Shown here: piece after piece, positions 47,850-56,421 of the stretch | How the letters are laid out: every line of letters starts with the position of its first letter | How positions within the stretch are numbered: position 1 is the stretch's first letter | Assembly (NCBI RefSeq): GCF_964253085.1 | Contig: NZ_CAXUQH020000001.1 | Coordinates: 1,984,001 to 2,048,000, forward strand | DNA from: Paenibacillus_E sp964253085 | GTDB lineage: Bacteria; Bacillota; Bacilli; Paenibacillales; NBRC-103111 | Length of the DNA: 64,000 bases | Reading direction: 5' to 3' | Position numbers and translations under genes: made by a program | The notes under the pieces: generated by a model | Databases searched by the model: none | The model's input: only the letters and a program-made list of their open reading frames with translations | Told to the model about the DNA's origin: nothing

Positions 47850-47901
47850 AAAAAAAGCAGTTCGGTACAACGCTGATCCAGCGTGCCGAACTGCTTTTTG
47901 T
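47850..47901. terminator. Bidirectional terminator
   Basis: AAAAAGCAGTTCGGTAC pairs with its near-complement GCCGAACTGCTTTTT around an inner ACGCTG...CAGCGT hairpin. It separates convergent malic enzyme and exporter genes. Confidence 0.92.
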
Positions 47902-47904
47902 GTT

Positions 47905-49164
47905 TTAGACCTGTTCTTCTGTCCATTCCTTCAACTTACGATCGGTAGGAAGCAAGAAAGTAAGTACTCCCAGCAGAGGGAGAAATGCACATAGTTCCAT
48001 GACTCGTCCTGTTCCGATGGCATCACAGAGGTTGCCCAACACAACGCTTCCGATACCGCCAAGACCAAAGGCTAATCCCGTGATGAGTCCGGATACGGTC
48101 CCTACTTTGCCAGGAAAAAGCATTTGCGCATACACGACTGTAACAGAGAAGCTGGATAATAGAATAACACCGATAATAACGAGCAACACGTACGCCCAAC
48201 CGACAGACACATGCGGTAATAACAAGGCGAAAGGTGCCGATCCTAACATGGAAAAGAAAATGACATTACGCTTCCCGAAGCGATCCGCAATCGGTCCACC
48301 AAAGAAAGTACCAACGGCTCCAGCCGCTAGGAATAAGAAAATGAAATTTTGCGCGCGGTCAATGGAGATACCGTATGTATCTTGAAGGAAGAAGGCGAAA
48401 TAGCCGCTCATAGCCGCGCCATACCAAGAACGAACAAATACAAGGAATATCAATACACTGATAGCAAACATGACTTGCTTGCGCCGCTGCGGACTAACAA
48501 CACGTTTAACAACGGTTTTGGCCTTCACAGGTGCGTCTTGTAGGACAACCTTGTACCAACGCGCTATGTACATTTGCACAGCGATCGCGATAGCCGCGAC
48601 ACCGGTAAACCAAATCGATCCGAACAATCCTAGCGGAATGAAGATCCATTTGGTCATAATGGGAGCCAATGACTGACCAGCGTTACCGCCGACTTGGAAG
48701 ATCGATTGGGCGAGACCCTTTCGGTTTCCAGCTGCCATATGCGAAACACGTGAGCCTTCCGGATGGAAGGCAGCCGAGCCAAGTCCGACAAAACAGACAG
48801 ACAAAAGGACAACCCAATACGAATGAGCAAATGCTAGCAGCAGCATGCCGATCAAGGTCGATGTCATCCCAATTGGCAGCATGTAGGGCGATGGCTTACG
48901 GTCCGTATAGAGTCCAACGACAGGCTGCATAATGGACGCTGTAAAGTTAATCGCGAATTGCACCCAGCCGACCTGTGCGTAGCTGAGTCCCATTTCATCT
49001 TTTAAAATGGGGAAAATAGCAGGAATCACGGATTGAATGGAATCGTTGAGCAAATGAACGAGCCCAATAGCGAATAAAATCCGATAAACAGTAGGTTTGA
49101 TATCTCCCGTTCCTTGCAAGCTCTTCGAGCCATGCTTAGGAGATGGTGTTGAAATGGATGCCAT
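47905..49164 (-). CDS. Fosmidomycin-resistance-type major facilitator (Fsr-like)
   Basis: 419-residue 12-helix transporter. LVHLLNDSIQSVIPAIFPILKDEMGLSY in helix 1, AQVGWVQFAINFTASIMQPVVG, and GSAAFHPEGSRVSHMAAGNRKG are strong signatures of the Fsr family, which exports fosmidomycin and related compounds. GAGAGGAG lies five bases before ATG 49164. It is 29 bases downstream of psd and probably co-transcribed; the functional link, if any, is not obvious. Confidence 0.92.
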   Translation of the reverse strand: MASISTPSPKHGSKSLQGTGDIKPTVYRILFAIGLVHLLNDSIQSVIPAIFPILKDEMGLSYAQVGWVQFAINFTASIMQPVVGLYTDRKPSPYMLPIGMTSTLIGMLLLAFAHSYWVVLLSVCFVGLGSAAFHPEGSRVSHMAAGNRKGLAQSIFQVGGNAGQSLAPIMTKWIFIPLGLFGSIWFTGVAAIAIAVQMYIARWYKVVLQDAPVKAKTVVKRVVSPQRRKQVMFAISVLIFLVFVRSWYGAAMSGYFAFFLQDTYGISIDRAQNFIFLFLAAGAVGTFFGGPIADRFGKRNVIFFSMLGSAPFALLLPHVSVGWAYVLLVIIGVILLSSFSVTVVYAQMLFPGKVGTVSGLITGLAFGLGGIGSVVLGNLCDAIGTGRVMELCAFLPLLGVLTFLLPTDRKLKEWTEEQV

Positions 49165-49193
49165 GGTTTCTCCTCTCAGGTTCTGATTCCCGA

Positions 49194-49982
49194 CTAGGTG
49201 TCTAAGAAACGTCCGAGGTCTTCGCCCATTTTCACTTTAGAGCCGAGCTTTAGATCAGGGCGTACTTCGAACATGCCATCTTCAAATAACAGAACGACCG
49301 TGGAGCCGAACTCGAAATAGGCAAGCTCTTGACCGCGTTCAAGCGTTTTTGGAAGTGGTGTTACATATTGGATGGAGCTCACATTCAATGCGCCGACTTT
49401 GACAACGGCTACTTCTCCGGTTGCATGTTGAATGAATGTAATTAATCGCTCATTTCGGCTAAGTACACGTTTCATATGACGCAGTCCGAATTCATTAACG
49501 GGATACACTTTTCCAAGGACATGCTCTTTCTCCAGGATCTCCCCGGAAATTGGTGAATGAATACGGTGATAATCGGTTGGACTCAGATACAGAACGAAAT
49601 AAAAGCCATTATTGTAGTTGACTGTGCGCGGCGAGCGATTTAGCAGCTCGTCGATCGTATAGTCTTGACCTTTGACATTGACGATCAAGCCCTCTTTGAT
49701 ATCACCGATACCTGTAATCATAGCATCAACAGGACTTACAACACGGGTCGTGTCTTCGTGGATCGGGCGCAAGCCTGGCTTCAATCTGCGAGTGAAGAAA
49801 TCATTCAATGACTTATATTCCTTGATGTGTTTCTCAGCATCTTCAATGCGAATGCCATAGGTTTGGGCAAAACGAGGGATAAAGAGCCGGCTTATTTTGG
49901 AACGGGCAACGGCACCTGTCAGTTGTGAGACCCATTTGCGTGAAGACAACTCGGTCAGTAATCGGAAAAAAGGCTTAGACAT
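49194..49982 (-). CDS. psd: Phosphatidylserine decarboxylase
   Basis: 262-residue proenzyme that makes phosphatidylethanolamine. Self-cleavage is expected between Gly and Ser of FEFGSTVVLLFE (~residues 225-236), giving a small pyruvoyl subunit and a larger one. Upstream catalytic Asp/His signatures YKSLNDFFTRRLKPG, SPVDAMI and YLSPTDYHRIHSPISG are intact. Length suits the Bacillus-type enzyme. AGGAG lies ten bases before the ATG. No pssA is adjacent. Confidence 0.95.
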   Translation of the reverse strand: MSKPFFRLLTELSSRKWVSQLTGAVARSKISRLFIPRFAQTYGIRIEDAEKHIKEYKSLNDFFTRRLKPGLRPIHEDTTRVVSPVDAMITGIGDIKEGLIVNVKGQDYTIDELLNRSPRTVNYNNGFYFVLYLSPTDYHRIHSPISGEILEKEHVLGKVYPVNEFGLRHMKRVLSRNERLITFIQHATGEVAVVKVGALNVSSIQYVTPLPKTLERGQELAYFEFGSTVVLLFEDGMFEVRPDLKLGSKVKMGEDLGRFLDT

Positions 49983-50185
49983 AGATCATAAACTCCTGTT
50001 CATTCGTAGGTTAGGAAGGACTCTGGCATCAGCACAAAGTTTCCTATTTGCGGTTCTTCGCTAATCTTGCCACAGAAAGGTAAAAGAATCAATTGCCTAT
50101 TGTTCAATTCCTTGGGACTAGCCAAGTGAGATTCTGTATTTTCGACAGCAAATTCGTCAATGCTGTTGAAGAGGTGAACGCGACA

Positions 50186-50482
50186 ATGTCGATAATAATC
50201 GTTATTTTTGTTATTCTGATTCCGTTAGTCATGCTTGCTAGTGCTTGGTTACTACAATCCTTTAAACATGTATTCGCAGGGGCAGCGGTTCTATGTGCGT
50301 ATATAGTTGGTGCAATCAGTTCCATGAACGTGTACCAAATCCTTCGGGATGATACGGTTTTCATGACGAATATCCATGTTGTTTTTACGAACAAGCTGTT
50401 TCTGTTCACTGGTGGTTATTTAGGGGTATATGGGATTTATGTGCTGCTGCTTTGTTTTTTGAAAGGAATTCGCAGCGACTGA
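50186..50482 (+). CDS. Small three-helix membrane protein, hypothetical
   Basis: 98-residue protein with three or four hydrophobic segments (~3-22, ~28-45, ~70-92), not recognised. ATG 50186 is chosen because GAGGTG lies about ten bases upstream; frames starting earlier add a non-hydrophobic, non-conserved-looking leader. It may be transcribed with the NagZ-like lipoprotein gene that follows. Confidence 0.6.
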   Translation: MSIIIVIFVILIPLVMLASAWLLQSFKHVFAGAAVLCAYIVGAISSMNVYQILRDDTVFMTNIHVVFTNKLFLFTGGYLGVYGIYVLLLCFLKGIRSD

Positions 50483-50558
50483 AGTGGCAATTCAACGATT
50501 TCGATGCATAGAGCGTCTACTCTATATAGTGACTGTGAAAGTAAAGGCAGGTGACAAG

Positions 50559-51860
50559 ATGAACCGGGATGTATCTCAAATAATGCGTAGAATTGGAACC
50601 GTCGGAGGGATAATGCTCCTTATTACAGGTTGTGCGACACGCCATGAAGCTCAGCCAAGTGGATCTCCCGTACCGAGTACACCGCCCGCAACAGTTTCGC
50701 CAACAGTGGTACCAACCTCTACACCTATCCCGTCGATTGCTCCTACGCCTTCGCCAACCCCTTCAGGATCGGTGGATTTTCCAAAGATGACACTGGATGA
50801 GAAGCTAGGTCAAATGATAATCGCGGGAATCGATGATTACAATATGAATGAAGAATCTCGGAAATTGATTGCAACCTATCATGTAGGTGGCATTATTCTG
50901 TATAAGCCGAATGTGAAAGATACGAATCAATTAGTGAGCCTAGTCAATGATTTGAAAAAGACGAATACGGTGAACAAGCTTCCACTTTGGCTTGGTGTCG
51001 ATGAAGAAGGCGGCAGGGTAACACGTTTGCCTGATGAAATTTCGAAAACACCGACAAGTCAGACGATTGGAAAATCGGGTAAAACCCAATTGGCTCACAA
51101 TATCGGTCAGCTGCTTGGGAAAGAACTGAATGCCTATGGGCTTAATATGGATTTTGCGCCTGATTTGGACATTAACAGCAACCCCAAAAACCCGGTTATT
51201 GGCGATCGCTCTTTTGGCGCGAATGCAACGCTCGTCAGCTCCTTCGGTATTCCGATGATGAATGGTATACAAGAGATGAAGGTCGTTCCGGTTGTGAAAC
51301 ATTTTCCAGGGCATGGCGATACCTCTGTAGATTCCCATATTGGATTGCCGGTTGTTCAAAATGACCTTGCTCGCTTGCGAAAGCTTGAGCTGATTCCGTT
51401 TGCAGATGCCATTAAGCATCAGGCGGATGCTATTATGGTCGCTCATATTTTGCTGCCAAAAATAGATACGAAATATCCGGCTTCGATGTCGAAGACGATC
51501 ATGACGGATCTTCTGCGCAAGGAGCTTGGCTTCAAGGGGCTCATTATGACAGATGATATGACGATGGGTGCCATTGCGGAAAATTATGAAATGGGGGAAG
51601 CCGCTGTGAAGTCTGTTCTTGCGGGTTCCAATGTCGTGATGGTTGGGCACGATCCGCAGAAAGCGATAGCGGTTATTCAGGCATTGCGTACCGCTGTTCA
51701 AGCGGGGCGGATTCCCATGGACACGATTGATCAGAGCGTCGCACAGGTCTATAAGCTGAAGATGAAGTATAAGCTTCAGGATCATCCGGTGACTGAACCG
51801 GATCCGAAGCTGCTGAATGCTGAAGTTCAGCGGGTGCTTGCACCGCTTAGCGCTAAATAG
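50559..51860 (+). CDS. Glycoside hydrolase family 3 lipoprotein (NagZ-like beta-N-acetylhexosaminidase)
   Basis: 433-residue lipoprotein: signal peptide with lipobox LLITGC, then a ~45-residue Pro/Ser/Thr linker, then a GH3 catalytic domain. Signatures are GLNMDFAPDLDIN, KHFPGHGDTSVDSH (catalytic His-Asp pair), MVAHILLP and the nucleophile Asp in MTDDMTMGAI. It likely removes GlcNAc from peptidoglycan fragments outside the membrane, as YbbD/NagZ does in bacilli. The C-terminal serine-peptide domain of YbbD is absent. ATG 50559 is used because GGCAGGTG lies just upstream. Confidence 0.92.
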   Translation: MNRDVSQIMRRIGTVGGIMLLITGCATRHEAQPSGSPVPSTPPATVSPTVVPTSTPIPSIAPTPSPTPSGSVDFPKMTLDEKLGQMIIAGIDDYNMNEESRKLIATYHVGGIILYKPNVKDTNQLVSLVNDLKKTNTVNKLPLWLGVDEEGGRVTRLPDEISKTPTSQTIGKSGKTQLAHNIGQLLGKELNAYGLNMDFAPDLDINSNPKNPVIGDRSFGANATLVSSFGIPMMNGIQEMKVVPVVKHFPGHGDTSVDSHIGLPVVQNDLARLRKLELIPFADAIKHQADAIMVAHILLPKIDTKYPASMSKTIMTDLLRKELGFKGLIMTDDMTMGAIAENYEMGEAAVKSVLAGSNVVMVGHDPQKAIAVIQALRTAVQAGRIPMDTIDQSVAQVYKLKMKYKLQDHPVTEPDPKLLNAEVQRVLAPLSAK

Positions 51861-52049
51861 GGATTTAGGCGGCTTAGAGATGGCATATCTCACATTCTGC
51901 ATGCCGTTGTTTTTCTGAAATAACTGGAAAATCTACATCTAAATTTCAGGATTTGAAAGGTTTTTTCTGATTTAATGGAAAATATGCAGCTAATTTCTCG
52001 GTTTTCTCCTCGGGGAGAGAAAATGGCGGGAATTAGCTGTAGGTTCGGC
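51861..52049. repeat. Palindromic repeat region left of the insertion sequence
   Basis: CAGCTAATT (51987-51995) and AATTAGCTG (52031-52039) flank TTTTCTCC and GGGAGAGAAAA, giving a ~53-bp hairpin. Related pieces (AACTGGAAAA near 51923; AGCTGTA and TTTTCCAGTT right of the element near 53450-53500) suggest the element inserted into a dispersed repeat array. No gene is seen. Confidence 0.6.
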
Positions 52050-52071
52050 TAGGCCCCCTTAATTTGGAGTC
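52050..52071. repeat. Terminal inverted repeat, orfB side
   Basis: Nine outer bases TAGGCCCCC and the inner TGGAGTC match the other end; the middle differs by a short indel. Confidence 0.85.
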
Positions 52072-52121
52072 TTAGCCTACAGTAATTGTGCATTCTTAGA
52101 AAAGCTCACTATTTCGAGCGT

Positions 52122-52997
52122 TTACATGGAATTATGAAATGCCGAAGAGTCTTCCAGTGTCTTTACCCATTCTGAAAACTTGCTTGGAGGCATTAATCTC
52201 AAACTACCGTGCATTTTACGATTATTGTAAAAATCCATATAGTCATCGAGTTTCTTGTACGCTTCATCAAAGGTCATAAAATCTCTTTGACTGAAGAGAT
52301 CACGTTCTAAGAGGCTATGGAAAGACTCGATGAATGCATTAAGGTTCGGAGTCTTTGGCGGTATGCGTTCATGTACCAAATCGAGGCTCTCACAGGTGTC
52401 TTGAAATAACTTACTAATGAATTGAGGCCCGTTGTCCGTTCGAACGACTGGTAATTCCTCACTAGCCGTTATACGGCTCTGTATTGCGTTCCATAATGTT
52501 TGGACGGCATGTTTGGCTTCACAAATCGGACCTTTGTATTGCCCAACAACGACGCGGTCAAACACATCAATAATACTGAGTACATAGAAGAAACGTTCCA
52601 GTCCAATGACATAGCCATACTTAATATCCATTTGCCAGAGCTGGTTGTGCCCTGTTATGGATCTATTTTTCGCTAATCTACGGGGATGTGTCTGAATTCG
52701 TTTGCGTTGTTTTTGAAGGATCCCTAGCTCTTTACACAAGCGATACGACTTCTTTTTGTTCAGTCTCACGCCATGTTGGTTGCGAATGCATTGTGCTAGA
52801 AGTTTATAGCCGTAGACATGTTCCTCGCCTTCAAGAAGCTCTAGAAGCCACTCTTTGATTTGTTCATCACTAACCTTATTACCTGTTTCTGTATGCGAGT
52901 AACCAGGCACGGGGCGTCCCATTACAGCATTTGTCGGGCATATCGGCCTAGATTGTGCAGATCGCTTTTTCCGATCATAGTATGTGGATTCAGACAA
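52122..52997 (-). CDS. IS3-family transposase, orfB (DDE integrase core)
   Basis: At least 291 residues. An HTH_21-type region (HVYGYKLLAQCIRNQHGVRLNKKK) precedes the rve integrase core with all three acidic residues: Asp in LWQMDIKYG, Asp in VVRTDNGPQF and Glu in NAFIESFHSLLERDLF. The frame is open upstream of the TTG at 52997 to the frameshift site. The protein is therefore most likely made as an OrfAB fusion by -1 frameshifting, as is normal for this family, with no clear ribosome site of its own. Confidence 0.93.
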   Translation of the reverse strand: MSESTYYDRKKRSAQSRPICPTNAVMGRPVPGYSHTETGNKVSDEQIKEWLLELLEGEEHVYGYKLLAQCIRNQHGVRLNKKKSYRLCKELGILQKQRKRIQTHPRRLAKNRSITGHNQLWQMDIKYGYVIGLERFFYVLSIIDVFDRVVVGQYKGPICEAKHAVQTLWNAIQSRITASEELPVVRTDNGPQFISKLFQDTCESLDLVHERIPPKTPNLNAFIESFHSLLERDLFSQRDFMTFDEAYKKLDDYMDFYNNRKMHGSLRLMPPSKFSEWVKTLEDSSAFHNSM

Positions 52998-53053
52998 TCC
53001 AAGTATGCGCAGAACCTTTGCAGTTGAATTTCCCCGCTTAATAAATAGATCTG

Positions 53054-53374
53054 CTACTTCAAATTTTTCAGATAAGCGGGGTTCTTCTTTTTTAGCAGCT
53101 CACGTAAAATCTCAATTTCTAGTTCCTTTTCACCAAGCACCTTACAGGCCTTTTCATAGCGCTCTTCAACTTCTTGTAGCCTTTGAAGCTCTTGCAAATG
53201 CTCGTCCGCCATAGGTATTTCTTCTTGTGGAATGGAGTCACGGTGCTCCCTAACCCACTCGCGAATGGTCTCAGGATGAATGTCGTACATACGAGCTAAC
53301 ACCCCAACCTTAACTCCAGCCAATGCTTCTTTAACAATTTTCAGACGTTCTTCTTGCTTCAATCTTTTTCCCAT
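53054..53374 (-). CDS. IS3-family transposase, orfA (helix-turn-helix)
   Basis: 106-residue protein with an HTH (RLKIVKEALAGVKVGVLARMYDIHPETIREWV) and a C-terminal leucine-zipper-like coiled coil (EVEERYEKACKVLGEKELEIEIL). It binds the terminal repeats and dimerises. Near its 3' end it contains the AAAAAAG slip site that shifts ribosomes into the orfB frame. Confidence 0.93.
   Translation of the reverse strand: MGKRLKQEERLKIVKEALAGVKVGVLARMYDIHPETIREWVREHRDSIPQEEIPMADEHLQELQRLQEVEERYEKACKVLGEKELEIEILRELLKKKNPAYLKNLK
53087..53093 (-). other. Programmed -1 frameshift site of the transposase
   Basis: On the minus strand the heptamer A-AAA-AAG is in register with the orfA codons (X XXY YYZ). 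After a -1 shift the frame continues without stops through EEPRLSEKFEVADLFIKRG into the orfB reading frame. Confidence 0.85.
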
Positions 53375-53419
53375 ACCGGATCATCTCCCTTATCCCTATT
53401 TTAATAAAATGGGTAGGAA

Positions 53420-53444
53420 GACTCCAGTTTCATTAGGGGGCCTA
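53420..53444. repeat. Terminal inverted repeat, orfA side
   Basis: GACTCCAG...GGGGGCCTA is the inverted match of 52050-52071. Confidence 0.85.
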
Positions 53445-53762
53445 AGAGGGTTTTCCAGTTATTCACCACTGGACGGGATTATTGGCGAAAATAGCTGTAT
53501 TTTTTACTGTTAATCGCCACCGTGGTTTTGGGGGGGCTATCTGGGGGCTATCGTCATTGAGCTGGCGCTTTACCGCACGCTAATGATTCATATGAGGTGG
53601 GAAGGGGGATTTAACCCCGCGCCCGCGCTTGATCTTGCTCGCGCGTGCTCTCACTTGATGCTGCCTGCTCTCGCCCGCCTACTCGTGCTCTAGCTTGATC
53701 TCTCCTGCTCTCGCCCGTTTGCGCCAACGCCCGCTCCCGCCATCATAGCGGCACACCAACTC
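53445..53762. other. Intergenic region with palindrome fragments and a C-rich direct repeat
   Basis: The start continues the dispersed repeat broken by the insertion sequence (TTTTCCAGTT, then GGCGAAAATAGCTGTA). Farther on, two ~32-bp imperfect direct repeats (53646-53677 and 53685-53717) share TGCTCT.(A/G)CTTGAT and CTGCTCTCGCCCG. No gene is seen. Confidence 0.5.
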
Positions 53763-53808
53763 AAAAAACACCGTACCACCGAGTGAACTCGGAAGTACGG
53801 TGTTTTTT
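53763..53808. terminator. Bidirectional terminator
   Basis: AAAACACCGTAC pairs with GTACGGTGTTTT around an inner CGAGT/ACTCG hairpin. A- and T-runs on either side allow action on both strands; it ends the ATP-grasp gene on the minus strand. Confidence 0.92.
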
Positions 53809-53822
53809 GCTGCGTCAGCTCT

Positions 53823-54923
53823 CTAGCACGGGGGCGTGCCGCCGTCTAAGATGAATTTTGCATAAGCCATAGGGTTGAAATAGGTGGCTTTCCAACACTC
53901 TTGCATATTTGCCTCGCGGAAACTGTAACGTTGGTCCTTCCCATTGCATTCGATAAATAAAGGGAACCCATCATTTGTCATAGCAATGTCGAGACCTAAA
54001 TCAGCCAAGTTCGGCAATTCTGTGCTGAGATGCTGGGCGACCAAGAGCGCGAAATTCTTCATCTGGAGACATACGGTTTCTGGATCAAGCTGTGGATAGT
54101 GGTTATTCAAAATATCGGATAAGGATTTGACTCGCCCGCCTTGTGCGACATTCGTTAGGAAATGCTTACGTGAGGCAACCTTGGCAATGATGCCAGTAAC
54201 GCCCCATGATCCATCGTTCCCACGTTGAACGGAAATGCGAAGGTCGAAGGGAGATCCATCTACCGTGGCAAGAGGCAAGCATTGTTGAACCATATAGCTG
54301 CTCCGTACAATCCGACGGCGGAGAAGTTGGGGTAAGTGTTGACGGAACTTGAGCGTCCGCCAAGTCCGGTTCGTAAGCTTCAGGTTGACTGGATATACGA
54401 GTTTCCACAAATTCCCTTGTCGCTCTAATTTCATCACACCGCGTCCGATGCTTGAATTGGTTGGCTTGATAATGAGTGAGTCAAACGAATCCATCATGGC
54501 TTTCACATTTTCAATTGTAGCGGGAAATGTACAGGGGAGATGGGGGCGAATGCTTTCATTTTTCATTAAGATATCATGTATACGCATCTTGCTATAGCGG
54601 TTCCAATGATTAAACAGCGTAACGCCTCGCTGTGTCCATGCTTCCAAAATTCGCGCTGAAGATGAGTCCAAATAAATGGCACGATTATGAATGACTTTAG
54701 GGAGATCAGACCATTTTCTTTTGAAATGTTGGCCATCCTTTACATAGGCATGTACCTTCATTGTTTTCATATGAACATCATGAATTCGGAAATAACAAGG
54801 CGTTAGGCCATAGAGTTTACAAGCTTCCTCGTAAAATCGAATGGCTTCGTACTGTGTGTTCCCTAGAGGAATACCTGCAAACAAGGAATCGTTAACTAAA
54901 ATACCCACATAGGGATTACTCAT
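53823..54923 (-). CDS. Endospore coat-associated ATP-grasp protein (YheC/YheD family)
   Basis: 366-residue protein with an N-terminal preATP-grasp part (NPYVGILVNDSLFAGIP) and an ATP-grasp domain: phosphate-binding IIKPTNSSIGRGVMKL, MVQQCL, metal and ATP ligands in FDLRISVQR and DIAMTNDGFPLFIECNGKDQRYSF. YheC/YheD proteins are found in Bacillus spore coats and would ligate a carboxylate to an amine, but no substrate is known. ATG 54923 has GGGAG nine bases upstream. A SigK-like promoter 58 bases farther up supports late mother-cell expression and rules against the longer frame to 55016. It is divergent from the spore-surface glycan genes. Confidence 0.9.
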   Translation of the reverse strand: MSNPYVGILVNDSLFAGIPLGNTQYEAIRFYEEACKLYGLTPCYFRIHDVHMKTMKVHAYVKDGQHFKRKWSDLPKVIHNRAIYLDSSSARILEAWTQRGVTLFNHWNRYSKMRIHDILMKNESIRPHLPCTFPATIENVKAMMDSFDSLIIKPTNSSIGRGVMKLERQGNLWKLVYPVNLKLTNRTWRTLKFRQHLPQLLRRRIVRSSYMVQQCLPLATVDGSPFDLRISVQRGNDGSWGVTGIIAKVASRKHFLTNVAQGGRVKSLSDILNNHYPQLDPETVCLQMKNFALLVAQHLSTELPNLADLGLDIAMTNDGFPLFIECNGKDQRYSFREANMQECWKATYFNPMAYAKFILDGGTPPC

Positions 54924-54980
54924 TGACTTCACTCCCTCGCTAATTGGGGCTTGAATATCTGCCGAAAATGGAATCACTCT

Positions 54981-55009
54981 TAGTTTATGGAAAAAGAACA
55001 CGACTTGTT
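54981..55009 (-). promoter_or_regulatory. SigK-like promoter of the coat ATP-grasp gene
   Basis: Read on the minus strand, AACA contains the -35 AC, 17 bases precede CATAAACTA, a full match to CATANNNTA. The known SigK consensus is AC-N16/17-CATANNNTA. The predicted start point lies ~50 bases upstream of ATG 54923. Confidence 0.6.
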
Positions 55010-55139
55010 TGTACAAATGCTGATACTTTCTTCTAAAACAAGGACAGATGCCTATGCTTTACCACTTTATCCGCATATGTATAGAAGGAAGTAGCAAAAT
55101 GGGGGAGCTGAGCCTCATTTTATCCAGGAGGGTTAGAAG

Positions 55140-56330
55140 TTGAAGACTAAACGGAAGCCCAAATCGAACCGTCTTGTCATCGTCACACCAGGATCCTTTC
55201 CTATACCATCAGGGACTAGTAGCTCGGTTGAGCAAGTGGTTCAGAAGACTGCGGAGCAATTGGTGAAGTATATGCCTGTAGTGGTACTTGGAAGGAAAGC
55301 ATCCTATCAACCATGGAAGGAAATTCGGCAGGGTGTAACGTATCAGCGAGTACCTTATCAGGGGCAAACTGCCTATATGAACCATGTAGCTAAACAGATC
55401 TCCACGTTAAGTCCTGGTATTATTCAAGTGGATAATCGGCCACGCTTCCTGCCCTTTCTTCGCAAACGATTTCCCCACGCCATATTAAGTCTCGTCCTCC
55501 ACTCTACGTCATTTATCACAAAGCCATATATTTCGAATTCATCGTTAACCGTTTGTTTGCGTGCTGCTGATGTCATTATCGTTAATAGCGACTTTCTTAA
55601 GCGGTTTCTGCAAAAAAAGGTACCGAGTGCTGCCCATAAAATAGTTACGCACTATTTAGGTGTTGATGCTGCTCAATTTACTTCCAAATGGTCGAATGAA
55701 GGCATCAAATCTCGTAGCGAAATGCGTAAAGGACTAGATTGTGAGCATCGCAAAATTATTTTATTTGTGGGTAGATTGATTCCAAAGAAAGGTGTTCATC
55801 ATCTGCTGAAAGCGATGAAAAGTGTCATAAAGAGTGAACCAAGCGCCAAGCTCGTTATCGTTGGGAGTGCTTTTTATGGATCTAAGAAAGTAACTAAGTA
55901 TGTATCTCAATTAGTTAAAGCAGCGAAGACGATGCCTAACCATGTCCAATTTATTCCGTATGTGAAGCATCAAGAAATGCCCAAATGGGTGCGAATCGCT
56001 GATGTATTTGTTGTCCCTTCGATTGGGAAGGAAGCTTTTGGTCTTGTCAATGTGGAGGCTATGGCTACTGGTGTTCCCGTTGTTGCAACTAGAGTAGGCG
56101 GGATCCAAGAGGTTGTGGAAGATGGCAAAACCGGCTATTTAATAGAACCGGGTGCCATTGAAGCGGAGCTCTCAGAGCGTGTCATACGATTACTGAAAGA
56201 CGAAAGCCTGCAGCGCAAGTTGGGGGAAAACGGCATTAAACGGGTTGATAAACTGTTCACGTGGCAGAGAGCTGCTGAGGTGAGGTCAGCGTTGTACAAT
56301 CAAATGTTGAAGGAAACGGCTCTTGTCTAG
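55140..56330 (+). CDS. Glycosyltransferase family 4
   Basis: 396-residue GT-B enzyme transferring a sugar from a nucleotide donor. The N-terminal acceptor domain begins VIVTPGSFPIPSGTSSSVEQV. The donor domain has ILFVGRLIPKKGVHHLLKAM, VIVGSAFYGS, and the E-x7-E type site PSIGKEAFGLVNVEAMATGVPVVAT. A similar enzyme, CotSA/YtcC, is a spore coat protein in B. subtilis. The start is TTG 55140 with AGGAGGG upstream. It precedes the decapeptide-repeat gene by 91 bases and the rhamnose genes beyond, so it probably decorates a spore-surface protein or polymer. Confidence 0.92.
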   Translation: MKTKRKPKSNRLVIVTPGSFPIPSGTSSSVEQVVQKTAEQLVKYMPVVVLGRKASYQPWKEIRQGVTYQRVPYQGQTAYMNHVAKQISTLSPGIIQVDNRPRFLPFLRKRFPHAILSLVLHSTSFITKPYISNSSLTVCLRAADVIIVNSDFLKRFLQKKVPSAAHKIVTHYLGVDAAQFTSKWSNEGIKSRSEMRKGLDCEHRKIILFVGRLIPKKGVHHLLKAMKSVIKSEPSAKLVIVGSAFYGSKKVTKYVSQLVKAAKTMPNHVQFIPYVKHQEMPKWVRIADVFVVPSIGKEAFGLVNVEAMATGVPVVATRVGGIQEVVEDGKTGYLIEPGAIEAELSERVIRLLKDESLQRKLGENGIKRVDKLFTWQRAAEVRSALYNQMLKETALV

Positions 56331-56359
56331 GTGAGTGCACATTTTTGGGGGCTAATGTA

Positions 56360-56386
56360 CTTATTAAGGTGAGAATGAATATGTTA
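56360..56386 (+). promoter_or_regulatory. Possible SigK promoter of the repeat-protein gene
   Basis: AC (56359-56360), 17 bases, then AATATGTTA (56378-56386), one mismatch from CATANNNTA. It lies 36 bases before the start codon of the repeat gene. It is weak but agrees with the promoter of the divergent coat gene. Confidence 0.35.
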
Positions 56387-56421
56387 CCAATGATAAATCT
56401 TGGCGAATGGAGAGGAGTCAT

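Larger units (their letters stand above)
52050..53444 (-). mobile_element. IS3-family insertion sequence (IS150-like), ~1395 bp
   Basis: Terminal inverted repeats TAGGCCCCCT...TGGAGTC (52050-52071) and the matching end (53420-53444) enclose two overlapping-frame genes, orfA and orfB, read on the minus strand. No target-site duplication is evident with this choice of ends. All parts needed for transposition look intact, so it may be active. Confidence 0.92.

Noticed and set aside
50940..51902. A 320-codon open frame on the minus strand
   Set aside because: It lies wholly over the GH3 lipoprotein gene, has a composition rich in His, Arg, Asn and Ile typical of an antisense frame, and has no domain signature.
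53640..53720. CRISPR-like array from the C-rich direct repeats
   Set aside because: Only two imperfect units are adjacent, without uniform spacers or cas genes.
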